Under the pieces are notes generated by a model, which was not told where the DNA came from, did not search any database, and saw only the letters and a program-made list of their open reading frames with translations. The position numbers and the translations under genes are program-made. From Chloroflexota bacterium (GTDB lineage: Bacteria; Chloroflexota; Anaerolineae; Anaerolineales; Anaerolineaceae), in contig DSBE01000156.1 of NCBI GenBank assembly GCA_011053085.1, positions 1 to 5,241 on the forward strand: DNA of 5,241 bases. Direction: 5' to 3'. Shown here one piece after another: positions 1-5,241 of the stretch (the stretch's first letter is position 1; each line of letters opens with the position of its first letter).

Positions 1-37
1 AGCACCTGCCCGCCCGGCAGGAGGCAATTCATTGAGC

Positions 38-71
38 TTTAACAATCCGTTAAACTATTCATCCGTTCAAC
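38..71 (+). repeat. TTAA-type direct repeats, candidate operator for a PhoB/PhoP-family regulator
   Basis: The core TTAACA occurs at 39-44 and a related TTAAAC at 50-55, which is an 11-base pitch or one helical turn. A third related core, TTCAAC, lies at 66-71. The last two sit inside an imperfect 11-base direct repeat, ATCCGTTAAAC (45-55) and ATCCGTTCAAC (61-71), differing at one base. A further TTAACA lies at 104-109. PhoB/OmpR-family regulators bind direct repeats spaced about 11 bases, and the Bacillus PhoP box is TT(A/T/C)ACA-like, so autoregulation by the downstream regulator is plausible. The third repeat is 16 rather than 11 bases from the second, and AT-rich DNA produces such matches by chance. 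The repeats are seen; the operator role is inferred. Confidence 0.35.
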
Positions 72-85
72 AGGTAGCATTTTGT

Positions 86-91
86 TATAAT
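86..91 (+). promoter_or_regulatory. Candidate -10 element of the two-component operon promoter
   Basis: A perfect TATAAT hexamer lies 31 bases before the regulator start codon, in the AT-rich stretch between about 26 and 122. Transcription would begin near 98, giving a leader of about 25 bases. No good TTGACA-like -35 box lies 16-18 bases upstream (the sequence there is around CCGTTC at 63-68). That is the usual look of an activator-dependent promoter, and the TTAA-type repeats occupy this zone. The hexamer is seen; its use as a promoter is inferred. Confidence 0.5.
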
Positions 92-122
92 CAATTTAGT
101 TTGTTAACAGAAAAGATCAACC

Positions 123-839
123 ATGACCGAAACAATTCTGGTAGTTGAAGACGAACTCGCTCTGCGGGAAACCATCGCTTACAACCTGCGTCAACAGGGA
201 TATGAAATTCTTGTTGCCGCCGATGGCGAAACCGCCATCACCCTCGCCAAGCAGCACCAACCCGATATGATGATCCTGGATATCATGCTGCCCAACGTGG
301 ATGGGTTTGAAGTCTGCCGCATCCTGCGCAAAGAACTCAACCTGCCCATCATCATGCTGACCGCCCGCTCTGGTGAGATCGACCGCGTGCTGGGGTTGGA
401 AATGGGCGCTGATGACTACATTGTCAAACCGTTCAGCATGCGTGAACTGCTTTCTCGTGTCAAAGCCCACTTACGCCGCATGAAGATGATCCAGGATGAC
501 GCCGATCAAAAAGGAACAAATGAATCGGTGGACGCCAAACAAATCCTGCAGCATGGAGATCTGGTCATTGACAACAATCGTCGTGAGGTGACCCGCAACA
601 GTCAAATTCTCACCATGAAGCCCAAAGAATATGACCTGCTGCACTATCTTGCCTCTCACCGCCGTACCGCTCTCTCTCGCGACACCATTCTACGCGAAGT
701 GTGGGGCTGGGAATACACCGGCGGCACCCGCACCGTAGATGTGCATATTCGCTGGCTGCGCGAAAAAATCGAACCCGATCCAGCCAATCCCGCCCGCATT
801 ATCACCATCCACGGCACCGGTTACCGCTTCGAAGGCTGA
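123..839 (+). CDS. OmpR/PhoB-family two-component response regulator
   Basis: This is a cytoplasmic DNA-binding transcription factor, switched on by phosphorylation from the kinase encoded next to it. Residues 3-120 form a complete receiver domain: acidic pocket Glu9/Asp10, phosphoacceptor Asp53 in LDIMLP, Thr80, and Lys102 in KPF. Residues about 144-236 form the OmpR-type winged helix, with a probable recognition helix at about 201-216 ([12 protein letters not shown]) and a wing ending in HGTGYRF. A hydrophilic linker at about 121-143 joins the two. The length of 238 residues is close to the 225-240 usual in the family. The ATG at 123 puts the conserved ILVVEDE strand at residue 5, as in relatives, although only a weak purine stretch (110-115) precedes it. 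It resembles PhoB of Gram-negatives and PhoP of Gram-positives, but the regulon cannot be read from the window. All key residues are present. Confidence 0.96.
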   Translation: MTETILVVEDELALRETIAYNLRQQGYEILVAADGETAITLAKQHQPDMMILDIMLPNVDGFEVCRILRKELNLPIIMLTARSGEIDRVLGLEMGADDYIVKPFSMRELLSRVKAHLRRMKMIQDDADQKGTNESVDAKQILQHGDLVIDNNRREVTRNSQILTMKPKEYDLLHYLASHRRTALSRDTILREVWGWEYTGGTRTVDVHIRWLREKIEPDPANPARIITIHGTGYRFEG

Positions 840-841
840 TC

Positions 842-2614
<1,773 letters not shown>

Positions 2615-2640
2615 CAATATTGATGAGGAAAAAGAGAAAC

Positions 2641-2646
2641 AGGAGG
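2641..2646 (+). promoter_or_regulatory. Strong Shine-Dalgarno sequence of the EFR1-type gene
   Basis: AGGAGG lies 5 bases before the ATG at 2652 and fixes that start. It is a much better match to the anti-Shine-Dalgarno sequence than the sites before the regulator and kinase genes, so the third gene may be translated more strongly than the two signalling genes. The 37-base gap before the ATG is purine-rich and shows no hairpin that would end transcription. Confidence 0.8.
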
Positions 2647-2651
2647 CAGCC

Positions 2652-3497
2652 ATGACGGAGGCATTCATCCCCATCTTCTACTTCTCCGGCACCGGCAACA
2701 CCTGGTGGGTCGGCAACCAGATCGCGGAAGAACTGCAGGAGCGCGGTTGCCAGGCGCAACCGATCTCCATCGAACAGGTGACGGATGATGAGGCGCATGA
2801 ATTAATCGAAAAAGCGGCCATGGTTGGCATTGGCTACCCCATCTATGGTTCTGATGCACCCCTGATCATGCAAGCCTTCATTGAAAATCTTCCGGCAGTG
2901 ACCGGGCAAAAACCGATGTTCATCTATGTCACACAGGCCGCCTGGTCAGGCGATGGCGCGTATTTCATGCGCAAATTGATCGAAGCCAAAGGCTACCAGA
3001 TCCGCTGGGCAGTGCACTTTAACATGCCCAACAACATCAATGCCGATCTTGGCTGGATCATCACCATGATCTTGAAGCTATTTCAGGCAAAATTGCCGCA
3101 TGCCGCCGAACGAGCCGCCAAACTGGCGCAGCATATTGTTGACAACCAACCCTGGATCATGGGCAAGAGCTCTTTTTTGAGTTTCGGCTGGACCCAACGT
3201 TTCTTTTTCCGCAAAGGGTTTGATTCCTCCCATAAGAATATCTGGAGCGTGGATGCAGAAAAATGCACCAGTTGCGGCCGCTGTGTGCGCCTGTGCCCAG
3301 TCGACAACATCACCCTGGTCGATGGATTGCCGCAGTTTGGTGACCAGTGCAATATCTGCCTGCGCTGCTACAATTATTGCCCCGAACTGGCTATCCTGGC
3401 TTACAAACGCCCCTACAACCCGCAAATGTTTGGTACCCAACCTTACCAGGGGCCGGTATCCGAATTTAAGCCAGAGATGTTGATCGAAAAAAAGTGA
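2652..3497 (+). CDS. EFR1-type flavodoxin-ferredoxin fusion protein
   Basis: This is a probable cytoplasmic electron-transfer protein of 281 residues; its partner and substrate are unknown. The N-terminal half is flavodoxin-like, with the FMN phosphate loop FSGTGNT (11-17), a second loop at GYPIYGSDAP (61-70), and a third strand-loop at about 90-102. The motif FNMPNN (123-128) is of a kind common in these fusions. A linker rich in aromatic and basic residues (about 165-195) leads to a bacterial ferredoxin domain with two complete CX2CX2CX3C motifs: Cys205, 208, 211, 215 and Cys233, 236, 239, 243. That predicts FMN plus two [4Fe-4S] clusters. There is no signal peptide or clear membrane helix; the hydrophobic stretch at 134-144 is short. 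A strong AGGAGG supports the ATG. It follows the kinase by 37 bases on the same strand and is probably co-transcribed. A flavodoxin-like oxidoreductase with ferredoxin domain is the alternative wording. The family call is firm; the role is not. Confidence 0.9.
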   Translation: MTEAFIPIFYFSGTGNTWWVGNQIAEELQERGCQAQPISIEQVTDDEAHELIEKAAMVGIGYPIYGSDAPLIMQAFIENLPAVTGQKPMFIYVTQAAWSGDGAYFMRKLIEAKGYQIRWAVHFNMPNNINADLGWIITMILKLFQAKLPHAAERAAKLAQHIVDNQPWIMGKSSFLSFGWTQRFFFRKGFDSSHKNIWSVDAEKCTSCGRCVRLCPVDNITLVDGLPQFGDQCNICLRCYNYCPELAILAYKRPYNPQMFGTQPYQGPVSEFKPEMLIEKK

Positions 3498-3510
3498 TAG
3501 GCAGATTGGG

Positions 3511-5241
3511 TCAGTCCGGTTGCGCAGCCAGCACCTGCTGACGCTCTCTGGCGCGCTGCTGCAGTTCTTTCGCTGCCTGCAAACTGGTGTCGCCCACGCC
3601 GCCCAGCATGGCGGCCAATTCCTGTAACCGCCGCTCCCCTTCTACCAGTTCCACACGGGTAACCGTGCGTTCATCCGCCGTGATGTGCTTCGCGATGTGA
3701 TAATGCCTGTCACCGAAGGCAGCCAGTTGGGGTAGGTGCGTCACGCACAACACCTGGTGTTCGCGGGCCAATCGCCACAATTTCTCTCCGACAATGAAAC
3801 CAACCCGCCCGCCAATGCCCTGATCAATCTCATCGAAAATCAAGGTAGGGATGGTGTCGGCTTTGGTCAACACATTCTTCAATGCCAGCATCAAACGCGA
3901 AGTCTCACCGCCTGAGGCAATTTTGACCAGTGGTTTGAAGCCTTCGCCCTGGTTCGGGGCGATGAGGAACTCCACCACATCAATGCCGTTTTCGCTGAAT
4001 GCCACCCGCTCACCGCTGGCGATCTGCAATCCATTTTCATCTGGTTGGTGGTTGAAGGAAACCTGAAATTGTGCGCCGCTCATGTTGAGGTCATTCAGTT
4101 CCTGTTCGATGCCTTTGCCCATCGCCATGGCAGCCATGGCGCGCGCGGCTGAGATGCCCATGGCTTTGTCACTCAAGATTGTCAGGTATTCCTGCTCTTT
4201 TTGTACCAATACCTCGATGCGTTCATCAGCGTGGGTGATGGTTTCGATTTCATCACGGCAGCGTTTGCCAAAGGCAATCACCGCCTCCAGACTGCCGCCA
4301 TATTTACGCTTGAGGCGGTTGAGTAAGTCCACCCGTTCTTCCACCTGGTTCAGGCGCGCCGGGTTAAACTCGATAGTTTCCAGATAGTCATGCAGCGAGC
4401 GTTCCAGTTCCGCCAGCTGGTCGATGATCAATTCGGAGGTATCCGCCAACCCTTGCTGTGCTTTGTCCAACTTTGCCAGGTCCAGCATGGCAGCGCTGAT
4501 CTCGCCCAATAAGTCTGACACCGCCGGCACCTGTTCATCACCTTCTTCGATCAAGAACAGGCTCTGTGACGCCAGCTGGCTGAGCGCCTCGGCATTCGCC
4601 AGGCGGTCGCGTTCCTGCTTCAGGGTGTCATCTTCCCCCGGCTTGACGGCTGCTGTCTCAATTTCTTCTGCCTGAAATTCCAGCAAATCCATACGCCGTT
4701 CGGCATCCAGCTGTGCCTGGCGCAGTTCTGCCAGTTCACGGCGCAATTGCTGCAAAGCACGGTACTCCTTCTGATAATCTGCCAGCGCACCGTCGACATT
4801 GGCATAGCGGTCCAGCAGCTTGATATGCTGACGAGTGTTCAACAGCGAAAGGTGTTCCGCCTGGCCATGGATATCGAGTAGAAATTCACTCAATGACCGC
4901 ACCACCCTGGCGGAAGCGCTGACCCCGTTCACCCGCGCCAGCGAACGTCCGCTGCTGCGCAATTCTCGCGATAAGGTCAATTCATGCTCATCCAGCAGCA
5001 GGTCTTCTTCTCTTAAGATCGCAATCAGTCCTTCATGCAAAACAGGATTAAGGGTGAAGATACCCTCTACAATGGCGCGTTCAGCCCCTTTGCGGATGAA
5101 GGTCATATCGCCCGGTGCGCCCACCAATGTCAGGATTGCGTCCAACAGAATCGATTTACCAGCGCCGGTTTCACCGGTCAAGATCACCAGGCCAGAACCG
5201 AAGGCAAGGTTCAATTCTTCAATGATGGCAAAATCCTGGAT
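3511..5241 (-). CDS. recN: DNA repair protein RecN, 5' end cut by the window edge
   Basis: RecN is an SMC-like ATPase that helps repair double-strand breaks by acting with RecA on DNA ends and sister chromosomes. The visible frame covers 576 codons to the TGA at 3511-3513. Numbered from the TTG at 5214, it has Walker A GETGAGKS (14-21), Q-loop region DIHGQAEH (114-121), two helical arms rich in Glu, Arg, Leu and Gln (about 145-215 and 285-375) with the conserved LNRLKRKYGG between them, ABC signature ASGGETSR (433-440), Walker B TLIFDEID (457-464) and switch His493 in VTHLPQ. The TTG at 5214 is not the true start: the nine codons before it encode IQDFAIIEE, which matches the conserved RecN N-terminus. 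About five or six codons, including the real start, lie beyond the right edge. No catalytic motif is missing and there is no frameshift. The gene converges on the EFR1-type gene with 13 bases between the stop codons, and no terminator is visible there. Confidence 0.97.
   Translation of the reverse strand: MQDFAIIEELNLAFGSGLVILTGETGAGKSILLDAILTLVGAPGDMTFIRKGAERAIVEGIFTLNPVLHEGLIAILREEDLLLDEHELTLSRELRSSGRSLARVNGVSASARVVRSLSEFLLDIHGQAEHLSLLNTRQHIKLLDRYANVDGALADYQKEYRALQQLRRELAELRQAQLDAERRMDLLEFQAEEIETAAVKPGEDDTLKQERDRLANAEALSQLASQSLFLIEEGDEQVPAVSDLLGEISAAMLDLAKLDKAQQGLADTSELIIDQLAELERSLHDYLETIEFNPARLNQVEERVDLLNRLKRKYGGSLEAVIAFGKRCRDEIETITHADERIEVLVQKEQEYLTILSDKAMGISAARAMAAMAMGKGIEQELNDLNMSGAQFQVSFNHQPDENGLQIASGERVAFSENGIDVVEFLIAPNQGEGFKPLVKIASGGETSRLMLALKNVLTKADTIPTLIFDEIDQGIGGRVGFIVGEKLWRLAREHQVLCVTHLPQLAAFGDRHYHIAKHITADERTVTRVELVEGERRLQELAAMLGGVGDTSLQAAKELQQRARERQQVLAAQPD

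Larger units (their letters stand above)
1..122. other. Upstream non-coding region with GC-rich hairpin
   Basis: No complete gene is supported here. The first 25 bases are GC-rich and can fold as CCTGCC (5-10) with GGCAGG (16-21) around a 5-base loop. No T-run follows on either strand, so it is not a convincing terminator. On the + strand two frames are open from the left edge to a stop, at 33-35 and at 40-42, and either could be the last codons of a gene lying to the left. The rest, from about 26, is AT-rich and carries the promoter elements listed separately. Confidence 0.45.

Noticed and set aside
5..21. GC-rich hairpin as an intrinsic terminator of a gene to the left
   Set aside because: The stem is only 6 base pairs and no T-run follows on the + strand; the minus-strand side runs off the window, so it cannot be judged.
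117..470. A 117-codon minus-strand frame opposite the regulator receiver domain
   Set aside because: It is a shadow of the receiver domain gene; its His/Gln/Asp-rich translation matches no family and its end runs across the regulator start.
701..841. Upstream extension of the kinase frame by 47 codons
   Set aside because: It overlaps the end of the regulator gene in another frame, is His/Arg-rich and unlike any kinase N-terminus. The ATG at 842 with GAAGG 6 bases upstream directly precedes the first membrane helix.
2615..2651. Separate promoter for the EFR1-type gene in the 37-base gap
   Set aside because: Only a loose CAATAT resembles a -10 box and no -35 box is properly spaced. The gap is mainly a purine-rich ribosome binding region.
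3518..3544. Stem-forming sequence near the recN 3' end (3522-3528 with 3537-3544, one bulged base) as a terminator
   Set aside because: It is inside recN coding sequence. On the + strand no T-run follows, and on the minus strand the T7 run begins about 28 bases beyond the stem.
4082..4387. A 101-codon plus-strand frame inside recN
   Set aside because: It is antisense to the conserved recN helical arm, is Ser/Arg-rich and has no family resemblance.

Overview
The window holds four protein-coding genes and one short upstream regulatory region. Three genes run left to right: an OmpR/PhoB-type response regulator (123-839), a PhoR/PnpS-type membrane sensor histidine kinase (842-2614), and a flavodoxin-ferredoxin fusion of the EFR1 type (2652-3497). 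The fourth, the DNA-repair ATPase gene recN, runs the opposite way from the right edge (5241 to 3511). No RNA gene, mobile element, CRISPR array or long repeat is visible.

The moderately GC-rich coding DNA, AT-rich promoter region and near-continuous gene packing are plainly bacterial. The style of the PnpS-like kinase and the EFR1-type protein fits an anaerobic, non-proteobacterial lineage such as Chloroflexota (Anaerolineae) or a relative of Firmicutes. This is an impression from family resemblance; the window has no phylogenetic marker that settles it.

Positions 1-122 hold no supported complete gene. They contain a GC-rich hairpin at 5-21, a purine-rich Shine-Dalgarno-like stretch at 19-24, TTAA-type direct repeats at 38-71 and a perfect TATAAT at 86-91. 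The simplest reading is a promoter for the two-component operon in which the repeats occupy the -35 zone, as is usual for operators of PhoB-family activators. The regulator and kinase genes are separated by 2 bases. The EFR1 gene follows after 37 bases with a strong ribosome binding site and no terminator in between, so the three probably form one transcript.

The kinase would sense a signal outside the membrane and phosphorylate the regulator at Asp53. Phosphate limitation is the best-known signal for this kinase class, but no pst or phoU gene is present to confirm it. The EFR1 protein is probably a cytoplasmic electron carrier with FMN and two [4Fe-4S] clusters; its link to the signalling pair is suggested only by gene order. 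recN converges on this operon with a 13-base gap and looks functionally separate. I found no convincing undescribed system. The points most worth checking are the link between the two-component pair and the electron carrier, and the repeat-bearing promoter.
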